DNA of 64,000 bases from Ascarosepion bandense (lineage: Eukaryota > Mollusca > Cephalopoda > Sepiida > Sepiidae): the NCBI GenBank assembly GCA_037127315.1, contig JBBBDQ010001614.1:1265001-1329000 (forward strand), written 5' to 3'. This document shows positions 1 to 9,199 of this stretch, one piece after another (position 1 is the first letter of the stretch; each line of letters opens with the position of its first letter). Made by a program: the position numbers and the translations under genes. The notes beneath the pieces were generated by a model, which worked only from the letters and a program-made list of their open reading frames with translations, made no database searches and was not told the DNA's origin.

Positions 1-104
1 AAAGCAACCGACTGCGGAATAATCTTCTACCCAGTCAGTCATGTCTCTTTTGAGACATGATCGCCCAAGCGTGTATCACGTATGGTATTTAACTGACTGA
101 CTGA
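1..104 (+). repeat. SINE-A 3' part (cut by window edge)
   Basis: This is the 3' half of the 300-bp tRNA-derived SINE-A family. It contains the family hairpin TGTCTC-TTTT-GAGACA and ends in the CTTAACTGACTGAC-type terminus (here ATTTAACTGACTGAC). The tRNA-like head would lie upstream of the window. It is followed directly by a PAL spacer and then a second SINE-A 3' part, the same order as at 53369-54527. Confidence 0.85.
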
Positions 105-233
105 ATATTATAGTTGAAAACATAATTAAAACTCACTGGGCATAAAGTGGGGGATCGGTTTTCTATTGTTATCAAGTAATAAACAGATCCCCGATTAATT
201 ACTAAATAATATAATACATCTCTTTCCCCTCTA
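105..233 (+). repeat. PAL palindromic spacer
   Basis: The core has inverted arms, GTGGGGGATC near 147 and GATCCCC near 187. It is preceded by a linker shared with the copies at 53686, 53931 and 54216. It separates two copies of the same SINE-A 3' segment. Confidence 0.7.
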
Positions 234-399
234 GTTATGAGTCAAATAACAGGACAAATTGTATTCTATACTCTTGGCTGGCAACCAGCCTACCGCAGAA
301 AGCAATGGCAACCTACTGCGGGATAATCTTCTGCCCAGTCAGTCATGTCTCTTTCGAAACATGATCGCCCAAGCGTGTATCACGTATGGCATTGACTGA
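234..399 (+). repeat. SINE-A 3' part, second module
   Basis: It begins at the same internal SINE-A point (TCTCTT followed by the CTCTAGTTATG-type motif) as the internal modules at 53.8-54.5 kb. It runs to the SINE 3' end with the stem TGTCTC/GAAACA. The A and B boxes are missing, so the module is not an independent Pol III unit. Confidence 0.8.
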
Positions 400-469
400 C
401 TTTTCCAATGGATTTCTACAGATGTTTTTTTTAATTTTTTCGGTGCCACAATCAGAAGAAAGAATGAAT

Positions 470-1054
470 GTTTGGAGCTCAAGAGCTGATCCTTCCTCTA
501 ACCTGTCGTTCATAGGTGAGGGATACTAATACAAAAATTTAAATACCTGGGAAGTGTTCTCACAGAAGACAGAAAGTGCGACACAGAGATCCGAAGGCGA
601 ATTGATATGGCAAACGACGCGTTCCAAAAGCTGAGCAGAGTATTAAGAACACAGGACAATTTCGCTAGAAATAAAGAAGAGAGTACTGGATTGCTACGTG
701 ATGTCGGTTCTTCAATAGGGCAGTTCCATATTACATTCAATATATAAACTGATCCCTCACTTTGTGGTCACAGCAGTTTCTATACATTTATATTCCTGAG
801 ATCCAAAAGCACAAAGATGCTTTCCAGGAGCTGAGTAAAGTATTAAGAAACAGGATAATTTCGCTGGAAACAAAGAAGAGAGTACTAGATTGCTATGTGA
901 TGTCGGTTCTTCAATTGGGCAGTGAATGCTGGACATCATCAAAGGTGAAGGAAAAACTTGAAGCAACTGAAATGTGATTCTACAGAAGGATGCTGCGGAT
1001 ATCATAGACCGAGCATGTGAGTAATGATGGGGTTTTAGAAAGGATGGAAAGGAA
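470..1054 (+). pseudogene. LINE-C reverse transcriptase fragment, 5' of a nested LINE-B
   Basis: Broken reading frames match the other LINE-C copies here: a KFKYLGSVLTED-like stretch near 535-565, then ETKKRVLDCYVMSVLQ near 665-715 and again near 865-915, then LEATEM and an EHVSNDG-like stretch up to 1030. This is the post-catalytic (thumb and C-terminal) region of an endonuclease-reverse transcriptase LINE, probably RTE-like; the clade is not settled. The ETKKRVLDCY segment occurs twice, separated by a partial PAL. Frameshifts and stops make it non-functional. It resumes at 2142 after the LINE-B insertion. Confidence 0.75.
728..795 (+). repeat. PAL element, left arm deleted
   Basis: It matches the PAL copy inside the LINE-C at 62428-62540 (AAACTGATCCCTCACTTTG), including the flanking sequence up to GATCCAAAAGCACAAAG. 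The left arm is missing. It sits between two copies of the same LINE-C segment. Confidence 0.6.
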
Positions 1055-1057
1055 ATT

Positions 1058-1930
1058 TTCATCAACGACCTCCCAGATGAGATCAAGTCCCAAGTAGGCA
1101 TCTACGCAGATGACACTATAATATACTCTCGCTCCAGTAAGAAACCTGTCGTGGCGGACAGACATAATCTCGCTGCTGACCTTGAGCGGGGTCTACACTC
1201 TGTGGTGAACTGGGGCAAGAAGTGGCTTGTCAACTTCAATTCCTCTAAGACCAAGCTGTTGTCTGTCAACCATTACAGGCAACCTCTTCTGCCTCCCATA
1301 AGCATGGACCAGATGATTCTCCCGGAGAGTAATACACTACGCCTCCTCGGACTTACCCTGTCCTCAGACCTCAAATGGAACCACTATATTGAATCCATAG
1401 CAAAATCTACTGCTAAGAAGATTGGGTCACTATGTCGATCCAGGATGTTTTTTCCACCTGAATCCATCCTGCATATATACAAGTCAACCATCCGTCCGTG
1501 CATGGAGTACTGCTGCCATTTATGGTCAGGTGCCCCTGCCGTTCTCCTCAGTGTTCTTGACAAGCTCCAAAGGAGAGTCTGTAATGTGATAGGTACTGAT
1601 CTGGCGACTCGTCTGCAGCCACTTTCACATCGTCGAAATGTGGCCTCCCTCTGTCTCTTCTATAAATACTTTCATGGCTTCTGCTCGGATGAGCTTAAGT
1701 CACTGATGCCTCCTCTACAGGTGTTTACCCGTGCAACCAGACTGGCAACTGGGTCCCACCCATTCACAGTCAGGTTAGCCAAACGCAGACGACAATTCTA
1801 CTCCTGCAGCTTCCTCTCTCGCACTTCCCGCCTGTGGAACTCACTCCCGTATTCTTGCTTTCCTGACGGCTATGACCTCCAGAAATTCAAAAGCAAAGTT
1901 AATACTCATCTACTAACCACTGGACTCTAG
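1058..1930 (+). pseudogene. LINE-B reverse transcriptase, 5'-truncated (Jockey/CR1-like)
   Basis: One open frame of about 290 codons starts without a proper start codon, as expected of a 5'-truncated retrocopy. It opens with a FINDLPDEIK-like stretch, then the catalytic YADD box at 1103-1114, palm and thumb sequence, and the C-terminal motif RTSRLWNSLP before the stop. A complete protein would also carry the rest of the RT domain and an AP-type endonuclease; both are absent. The frame is intact to the stop, so the copy is fairly young. It lies inside LINE-C (470-1054 and 2142-2395). Jockey/CR1 assignment is from motif layout only. Confidence 0.85.
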
Positions 1931-2141
1931 CTCTCTCCCCTCCCCTGTATAATCTTCACGTTCTCTCCGCCCATGTATCTGTCATTGCACCTGCTTTCTC
2001 AGCTTTCTATTGTTCCTTTCTAACTAGCTTGTACTCCTCACTCTTTTCTAATTAATCTTTCTACATTTATGTAACCCCCTGCACATCAGTGGCGTTTCTG
2101 CCTTGCTCGGGGTGAAATGATTAAAAAAAAAATCAAAAAAA
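1931..2141 (+). other. LINE-B 3' UTR and A-rich tail with terminal hairpin
   Basis: The 3' UTR ends in the module shared with SINE-E: CCCC, a GGCG stem, loop, TGCC, GGGG, then ATGATTAAAA. The inner stem has one G-U pair in this copy. The tail is two A10 runs joined by a TC step, and LINE-C resumes at once, which marks the 3' insertion junction. Confidence 0.8.
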
Positions 2142-2395
2142 AAATCAGGAAGAGACAAATTATGTTCCTGGGATATGGTTTGGAGAACCTGATAGTAACA
2201 GGCAAGATAGAGGGAAAAAGAGACAGAGGAAAGCAGCGGATAACATATTTGAAGGGCCTGAGCAGGTGGATGACAGAACGGGGGTTGCGAGATGTTACAG
2301 GAGAAAGCTTGCTAAGAGCCACCAGGGATAGGAAGACATAGAAGGTCATGATCGCCTACGTCCTAAAAGGACAAGGCACATAGAAGAAGATCCTT
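2142..2395 (+). pseudogene. LINE-C 3' end, resumed after LINE-B
   Basis: The frame reads IEGKRDRGKQRITYLKGLSR then a WMTERGLRDVTGE-like stretch and RATRDR, the C-terminus of LINE-C. It ends with the GTCCTAAAAGGACAAGGCAC terminus found at all LINE-C 3' ends here. About 11-13 bp of LINE-C are missing at the LINE-B insertion point. Confidence 0.8.
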
Positions 2396-2483
2396 CATAG
2401 CTCAATGGTGACGGGAGGAGACTGACTTGTATTATCTAAAATAAATTTAGTAGCGTTTAATTACTATCCGACACAGCAAAGGA

Positions 2484-2600
2484 ACCTCGGCGTGGTGTAA
2501 TGGTTAGCTACAACTGAGTAGTGAGTTCGATCCTCACTGGGTGCCCCATACTTTCAGCCTTGTGCCACATCTAAGCTGTGCTTAGAAAAGCCTCCATCCA
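2484..2600 (+). repeat. SINE-K, tRNA-derived
   Basis: A tRNA-like A box (TGGTGTAATGGTTAGC) is followed by a B box (GAGTTCGATCC) and a unique 3' body. The same unit occurs three times in tandem at 50805-51135. It lacks a foldable acceptor stem and sits in repeat sequence, so it is a SINE and not a tRNA gene. Confidence 0.75.
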
Positions 2601-2689
2601 ACACAACAATATTACATCAACAGAATTTGCTGAATAATTTATCACAAACGACTGTAGTTTCAACGAACACGTTAAAGTCTTCTTATATG

Positions 2690-3315
2690 GGCTGTTTTCT
2701 TCATGGCTCTCCACAATTTCCCGACATTTGCATCTCTTGAGTGATTTTTGTTATCTCTTCTAAGCCTTGCTTTGTCATCCATTTACTCAAGCTCATTCTG
2801 CTTCTCTTATGTGTGCTTCACTTCAGGATGATGCCGATCACAGCGCTCCACAATTTCCTGTCCTTTGCGCTCTTAATAAAATTTTTTTTGTTATCTCTTC
2901 TAAACCTTGCTTTGTCATCCATTTATTCGGGCTTATTCTTCTTCTATGTACAGTGTCCTTTAGGGCCATGGCTCTCCACAATTTCCTGTCCTTTATATCT
3001 ATTAATAAATTTTGTATTTTTATAATCAGTTCTAAACCTTTTTTTCTATCAATTTAGTTAAGCCCATTTTTCTTTATGTACAGTGCTCTTTAGGATCATG
3101 GCTCTCCACAATTTCCTGTCCTTTGTACCTATTAATAAATTTTGTATTTTTATAATCACTTCTAAACCTTTTTTCTCTATCAATTTAGTTAAGCCCATTT
3201 TTCTTTATGTACAGTGCTCTTTAGGATCATAGCTCTCCACAATTTCCTGAATTTTGTAGCTCTTAATAAATTTTGTCTTTTTGTTATCTCTTCTAAACCT
3301 TGTTCTGTGATTTAT
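2690..3315 (-). repeat. Tandem array of a LINE 3' terminus (about 130 bp x 5)
   Basis: The word CTCCACAATTTCC recurs at about 2708, 2845, 2973, 3103 and 3234, a period near 130 bp. The reverse complement of each unit encodes an LRATKDRKLWRAMIA-like end, the last residues of LINE-C-type ORFs, followed by the LINE 3' terminus. So it is a tandem multiplication of one LINE 3' end. Single units recur at 21205-21330 and 38330-38460. Confidence 0.7.
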
Positions 3316-3317
3316 AA

Positions 3318-4610
3318 AACGATCATTTGTCTTGAGGAGTTAGTGCGGCCCTGGTTGGCTGCTGAAAGAACCTATGTCTGGCAACAGGACACTGCACCAT
3401 ACTACACAAGCAGGTAAAAAACAGTCATGGCTTTTAGACAATTTCTGGAACTACAATTTATCGATCGCACCCTGTCTATCCGTTAAAATGAGATGTCGGT
3501 GTTATTTTCCTTTTGGGGTCTTTAAGAAGATCATTTGTCTTGAGGAGATTGTGCGGCCCTGGTTGGTAGCTGAAAGAACCTATGTCTGGCAACCGGATTC
3601 TGCACCATACTACACAAGCAAGAGGACCTAGTCATGGCTGTCGGACAATTTATGCGACCAGATCACCCGTTACATCTGACAACCTAACACACAAGACTGC
3701 AACACCCTTCATTATTATGTGTAAAGCGCAGTTGAACGAGAGACCAACAAAGATGAAATGAAGGCAAAGATTATGGCAGCATTCAATAATTTAAACAAGG
3801 AGAGCGTCCAGAAGAGTTACAGGAAATTCCGAACTTGGCTAAAGGCCGTGGTTGAAGCCAATGGCGATTTTATTAAATAAATTTAATCTTTAATATTGCA
3901 AGATATTCTTATGTAATTTTGCTAAGTATACTGTACTGTGCAAAAGTATTAGGACAAGAACTATTTTATCTTTTATGAGGCATCAAAAGAAAGTTTAAAA
4001 TCACCCTTGTCCAAACCTTTTGCACACTACCGGTAGTGTGCAAAAGTATTAGGACAGGAGTGATTTTCCTAAAAACCTCATTGAAATTCAAATACAGGGT
4101 GAAAAGCCAAACATTTGTAAGAATTATTTAACTAAAAAGGAAAATGAAGAAAGGCTTCGGAATTTGAATTGGTCCCCCCCCCCCCCCACAAAGCCCTGAT
4201 GTCAATCCTATTGAACATCTATGGGATATTTTAGATAAAAATTGATAAATCTAATGTTACTTTGCAACACACACTTTGAGAACAAATACAAGCTGCTTGG
4301 CAGGAGGTACCATGAGATACATTGAAGAAGCTTGTGATGTCAATGCCTGACAGAATGAAGGCTGTAATCAAAGCAAAAAGCTATTATACTAAATATTAAA
4401 TTTATTTTGTAACAAGTATTTTTTCTTGTTAAAGCATTTGTTGAGTAAATCAAATAAAATTACTTTAATTAAATTATTTTCTGTCAATATGCCTCATAAA
4501 AGATAAAATAGTTCTTGTCCTAATACTTTTGCACAGTACTGTATGTTAAAATGAGATGTCTGGCTTATTTTCATTTTTACAGTAGGAAATTGATGTAATG
4601 AATATGCATA
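3318..4610 (+). pseudogene. Mariner-like transposase relic, C-terminal part, duplicated and interrupted
   Basis: Two copies of a VRPWL(A/V)AERTYVWQ segment (about 3335-3420 and 3540-3635) carry the second catalytic aspartate as QQDTAP and QPDSAP. Downstream, NLNKESVQKSYRKF and AVVEANGDFIK are the usual C-terminus of this mariner lineage, ending near 3879. Stops and frameshifts abound. The 3' end is split by a Tc1-like element at 3931-4541 and resumes at 4544. A relative is at 31542-32620. Confidence 0.75.
3931..4541 (+). mobile_element. Tc1-like composite element F1 with TA duplication
   Basis: Terminal inverted repeats of about 50 bp begin CTGTACTGTGCAAAAG and end with its near-exact complement, flanked by TA at 3929-3930 and 4542-4543. 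Near 4020-4067 a second, inverted pair of transposon ends meets at CTACCGGTAG. The right part (about 4160-4400) is a broken Tc1 transposase C-terminus with NPIEHLWD, including the third catalytic residue (E), and MPDRMKAVI. The first two-thirds of the transposase is absent, so it must have moved in trans. Same layout at 49600-50194 and 58175-58801. Confidence 0.8.
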
Positions 4611-4838
4611 CACCTTGGTTCCCCCTCACAGTAATATGATTGGCTGGTGTCAGTCATAAATACAGACTAAGGCGGGAACGCTTAGGACTACGCCTATTGG
4701 AAGGCCTATTGACTATGTCTATTGCATACTCCTACTCCTAAACATACCGCATACGACTACGACGAGTACCAGTTCATTACGGCTACTTGTTAGAGTGTCC
4801 TACCCGGATACATTTGCCAAAATCACTTAGCTACTTTG

Positions 4839-4893
<55 letters not shown>

Positions 4894-5059
4894 TCCAGGA
4901 CATATCAGAAATATATCAAAATAATATATCAGAAATATTTCAGAATAATATATCAGCATAATCCAGGTTATATTCTGGGAACAAAACATGAAGATACAAA
5001 TGGATAGTGTGCATGAAAATAAAAAAGAGTTAGACTAGGATTATTTCAGTTATGCAGCG
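4611..5059. other. Unassigned stretch with (TA)n
   Basis: No gene or known element was recognised in 4611-4840. A (TA)n tract lies at 4842-4888. Short ATATCAGAAATAT-type repeats follow to about 4965. Confidence 0.5.
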
Positions 5060-5215
5060 AGAGAACTAGAAGTCCTATCAGGATTTATTATTGGTGGATA
5101 TATTAACAATATTCGTAACATGGATAACCTAGAGTCGGCAACAGACACAGAAATAAATAGCACGAACTCCAAATAAAATAGTAAGGAAAGCTAAGAGAAA
5201 AAAAATACCTATTTG
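5060..5215 (+). pseudogene. LINE-C remnant around the YADD region
   Basis: The frame reads RELEVLSGFIIGGY then NNIRNMDN, a decayed version of the NLNNIRYADDT segment of LINE-C; the catalytic YADD is lost. It is separated from the next LINE-C piece (5810-6215) by a rep-I insertion. Confidence 0.6.
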
Positions 5216-5221
5216 GAAGAA

Positions 5222-5800
5222 ATAATGTTGAGTTGAACTGAGTTTTGTTTAACGGCATATCAACCTCTGTGGGTTTAAATAACCCACAAAAAAGGTAGAG
5301 TTTTAAGGTATTTTTTTTTAATCTTCGGTTGTAGTCAGAAAGTTGATTTAGTAAGACTTTAGTGATTTTTTTTTGTTTTTATTCCTTTTTTGTATTCAAA
5401 AATATTTTGCTGAAAATATTGTTTTTCTTCAAAAAGCTGTTATGGTAATCATTTTTTCTTCAAAATATATTGTTGGTAATATTCTTCATTAAAAAATGGA
5501 TATTTTTCTGTAAAGATTTGTTTTATGTATCTATTTCTATAAAATTGTATTTTTATACTTTCATAATTTTTTGACCTTAGTTTGGGGATTAACTATTTGC
5601 CCATAGCTGGGACCCTAACAGGTGCTACCACTCCGGGTCGGGATGGACCCGAGAACAACAGCAATTAAGAGGTGGTTCCATGCTCCTCACAACCTCCAAA
5701 TCTGAGGCCTTGCTGCCGGATGCAGTTTACCTTCATGCCCAGGACGAAAAAAGTAATGTGAGGTAGGTAAAAATTCATTCCTCCTAAATTTTAGTGAACG
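5222..5800 (-). repeat. rep-I dispersed repeat
   Basis: It runs from GTTTAACGGCATATCAAC through an A/T-rich part with repeated TTCTTCAAAAA words to a GC-richer end (TGCTGCCGGATGCAG). The same order is found, inverted, at 12125-12810, with partial copies at 18900, 23920, 59480 and 60300. No ORF. By comparison with the chimeric SINE at 31640, the GGCATATCAAC end is the 3' end. It is probably a SINE-like or other non-autonomous retroelement. Confidence 0.6.
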
Positions 5801-5809
5801 TATAGTCTC

Positions 5810-6215
5810 ATCAAAGATGGAGAATAATCTTGAGGCAACAGATATTTGGTGCTACAGGAGAATTCCGGAAATACTATGTATTGAATATGTGCACAATGAG
5901 GAAGTTCTAAACAAAATGGAAGCTAAAAGAACACGTATATTTTGAATTAGAAAAAGACGGTTGCAATTTATTAGTCAAAGATAGTTTATAAAAGTTGACA
6001 CTGACAGAGTTTATTAAAGGCACGGAGGAAAACAGGAAAGCAGCGCAAATCTTGATAAAGTGTTTGTGCAAATAGTTGTCAGAACAGGAATTAGAAAAGA
6101 GAGAGAGCAAAAAGAAAATTACTAAGAGATACGAAAGACAGGAAATTGTGGAGAATCATGACCGCCCACGTCCTGAAGATACACGACACATAAAAGAAGA
6201 TGGAGTAGAAGATAG
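5810..6215 (+). pseudogene. LINE-C C-terminal remnant
   Basis: KMENNLEATDIWCYRR, EYVHNEEVLNKM and, near 6130-6200, DTKDRKLWR match the end of LINE-C with frameshifts and stops. It ends with the GTCCTGAAGATACACGACAC-type LINE-C terminus. Confidence 0.65.
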
Positions 6216-6299
6216 CTGTTGATCTTTTCATTATTTTTACAGACAATCCTTTATTCTCATTTCTATTGCGAATTATTGATGACGTCATATGTCATAGGT

Positions 6300-6592
6300 C
6301 AGTCAGTTAAGTGCCACACGTGATACACGCTTTAGGCGATTATGTCTTGAAAGAGACATGACTAACTGGGCAAAAGATTATCCCACAGTAGGTTGACATT
6401 GTTTTTTGCGATAGACTGGTTGCCAGGCAAGGCTGTAGAATTTGTCCTATTATTTAACGAATAACTGGAGGGAAGTGACGGATTAATACCTTTCTCAAGG
6501 ATATTTGTGCGTAAATGATGCAAAGAATTTAACTGGAATTCGAACTCCGATTTGAAGTTCTATTCGATATCCACTGCCCCACAACGCACATC
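6300..6592 (-). repeat. SINE-A, full length
   Basis: On the minus strand it has the tRNA-like head (GTTGTGGGGCAGTGGATATC at the A box; the B box is altered to a GAGTTCGAATTCC-like form) and the family 3' hairpin. Matching CATAGGT at 6293-6299 and 6593-6599 looks like a short target-site duplication. Confidence 0.85.
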
Positions 6593-6635
6593 CATAGGTA
6601 TTCGTAGTTAAAAAAAGATTGACCTTATTTGTCAG

Positions 6636-7395
6636 TACTTCTGAGATGAGTTAGTATTTACACTATTTACATTAGTCGGACTGTGGTCCTCATCTTTATT
6701 GCGATGTTTAAGACGTTCCGGCCGTTGTTCGTTCCTGTTTTCTTCAGTTACTACGAATTTCGAACTGAACTCTTTATTGCAATCACTGGGCTATATCATT
6801 CTCATTCCATGTGCGATGCCACGTCTGGTTGCCATGTAGTTATCTTTCTTTAACTCAACTCTCTAAGTTATTTGTTCACCACTGCTGTAGGGAGATTATC
6901 ACATGGCATCCAAAAGTGTCTTCGCACACGGAATTAGAAGGATAGACCCTAGTGATCGAAATAAAGAGTTCAGTTCTAAATTTTCAGCGACTGAAGAAGG
7001 CCGGGGCGTATAACAACTGAAACGTCGTAAACATGGTAATGAAGTTGAGGACAACAGTCCGAACAGTGTCAGTCAGTTAAGTTCCATACGCGATACACGC
7101 TTTGGGCGATCATGTCTCGAAAAAGACATGACTAACTGTACAGAATATTATCCCGCAGTAGGATGCTTTTGTTTTTTGCGGTCGACTGGTTGCCGACCAA
7201 GGCTATAGAATCCAATCTGCCCTATTATTTAATCCATTACTAGCGGGAAGAGACAGATTAATACCTTTCCCAAGGGAAATAGTGCGTAAGTGAATGCAAG
7301 AAATTCAACTGGAATTCTAACACGGGTCCCCGATTTGTCGTTCCGAGTCGATATCCACTGCACTGCAACGCACATCCGAACAGTGTAAACAATTT
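6636..7395. mobile_element. Fold-back element J1, interrupted by SINE-A
   Basis: Two imperfect inverted arms of about 200 bp (6665-6865 and 6885-7068) meet near 6875. Both carry the CCGGCCTTCTTCAG-type word and the CCATGTAGTTATCT-type word. A SINE-A sits in the right arm end at 7069-7375. Related fold-backs are at 8170-8610, 47640-48440 and, in miniature, 59003-59097. No ORF. Confidence 0.75.
7069..7375 (-). repeat. SINE-A with a 10-bp target-site duplication
   Basis: The copy is flanked by CCGAACAGTG at 7059-7068 and 7376-7385. Removing it restores the end of fold-back J1. The tRNA-like head is at the right end on the minus strand. Confidence 0.9.
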
Positions 7396-7403
7396 AAATA
7401 CTG

Positions 7404-7913
7404 CATCATCTAAGAAGTACAGAAAATGACCTATTCATATTTACTAGCATCTCTTTATGAAAACAGTTAAGACAAAGATATGATAGTGTATAATGTATGT
7501 ATAACCATTATAAATGCCGTAACGTTTCTTATAAACGTTCCGTTTTCTTTTATAATACAATATAATGTGTGTAAATATCCTACGATGTAATCTATAGAAA
7601 AGACAGTATGAATAAAAATAGGTACCTCCAAAAATCGCTGAAAAAACAGCATAGTATGAAGGAAAAAGGACCCAAACTAAATAAAAACAAAGTTTTATCG
7701 GCAAAATGTTTATATTATCATTAAGAGGATAGATCAAAGTATTTTTTAATTATTTTTTTAAATTTTTTAATTATTTCTAACACGTAAATTGACGCATAGT
7801 TTATGACGTAAAGAACGTAATATTACGCAATATAATACATCATCTAAAAAGTACAGAAAATGACCAATTTATATTTACTAGCATCTCCTTATGAAAACAG
7901 TTTAGACAAAGAT
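7404..7913 (+). repeat. Direct repeat pair (75 bp) around 360 bp
   Basis: The segment 7404-7478 recurs at 7838-7913 with few differences (both contain GTACAGAAAATGACC and TTACTAGCATCTC). The A/T-rich interval holds no recognised gene. Confidence 0.6.
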
Positions 7914-8169
7914 CGGTGACTAATTGCATTAATTATTACAATAATAATATAAAATACATAAATTATAAATCTTATTCCACCATTTAAAAAAAAACAAAAA
8001 AAAAATCCAAAAAACACACACACTGAAAGTAGTTCTGTGGCTGGCGATAACAATGTGTCTCGTCTTCTTGTGTGCAGATCCCATGCAGATTATTCTGGAA
8101 TTGTGAAATGTTAGTTTTTTTTTCTAGCAACATTTAAAATGCCACTAAGTTGTGAATAATGGCTAAAAT

Positions 8170-8610
8170 TGTTTTGGTACTTTGCAGGACTATTTGCTCA
8201 GACTATTGTCCCTTTTTTGTCATTTTTTACGTTTCGGCTATTGTACCCTTTGGCCTTCTTCAGGTGCTAGAAATTTCAAACCGAACCTTTTATTACGATA
8301 ACTGGGGTATATCATTCTCATTCCATGTGCGATGCCACTTCCGGATGCCATGTAGTTATCTCCCTTTAGCTTAATTCTTTAAATTATTGTTCACCATTGC
8401 TGTAGCCTGTATTGAACTTTGGGTCAAGTCTCTGGAACTAACCAACATCTATATCCAGTGAGCCACGCATCCTTGATCAAAATTAAAAGGATCGATTCGA
8501 AATTCCTAGTTTCTGAAGAAGTCCGGAGCGTACAACGGCCGAAACGTCGTAAACATGTCAGTAAAGATGAGGACAATAGTCCGAACGATATAAACAGGGA
8601 AGATCAATTT
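8170..8610. mobile_element. Fold-back element J2
   Basis: Arms of about 150 bp face each other around a loop near 8380-8460. The left arm has GGCCTTCTTCAGGTGC; the right arm has CTGAAGAAGTCCGGAGCG and GGCCGAAACGTCG. The loop holds a sequence resembling an inverted tRNA-type head. Confidence 0.7.
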
Positions 8611-8850
8611 TATAAAAACATCAACATGCTTTACCAAGTATTCAAGGAAAAAGAATTCAAGATAGACATACCCAAAACAGAAACTATTGTCAGTCAATGA
8701 AGTAAAAGCAGTGATGACAACTAGTGTGACTGCAACATAAAAATTAATGATGTGAACTTAGTAATTATTAAGCATCTCAAATACTTTGCTGTATCAATCA
8801 GTTACGACAAGTTTAGTATGGGAGATAAAGACATTGAACGTACACCCTTA
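8611..8850 (+). pseudogene. RTE-like LINE reverse transcriptase remnant
   Basis: The frame reads NMLYQVFKEKEFKIDIPKTE and, after a stop and a shift, VIIKHLKYFAVSISYD. This is the KTETM...HFKYLGV segment just after YADD in endonuclease-reverse transcriptase LINEs. It differs from LINE-C at the residue level and is probably a second lineage. Confidence 0.6.
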
Positions 8851-9197
8851 TACAAATTAATTAAATTAACTGCATTAGTTTTCTTTCTTTCACTATCCAT
8901 CAGTATAAAATGTAAACGAAAATGCGGTTGAAAGAGAAAAACAACGCCAAGGGACGACGTCTACGTGATTAAGAAAAGTATGAAAGATCCTAGGAAGATA
9001 TTCGTTTTGTTTCAATTAATTTACACACGGGTGTAGGATAGGATAGGATAGGTGTAGTTTCGCCTAAAACATCGAGTTATATTCTTAAATAGCTTCGTCA
9101 GATCGAGACTCTCATGTAGATGTCATGCATGACACCAAACACTTAAAGAAATATGTAAACTGTCAGCTGTTTATAAATGCCTTCTCAATGGTTAAAA
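8851..9197. other. No feature recognised
   Basis: Unique-looking A/T-rich sequence with a short AGGAT repeat near 9037-9055. No ORF, RNA gene or repeat family was identified. Confidence 0.4.
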
Positions 9198-9199
9198 TA

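Noticed and set aside
2484..2560. tRNA gene
   Set aside because: A and B boxes are present but the acceptor and anticodon arms do not fold and the unit is dispersed as SINE-K.
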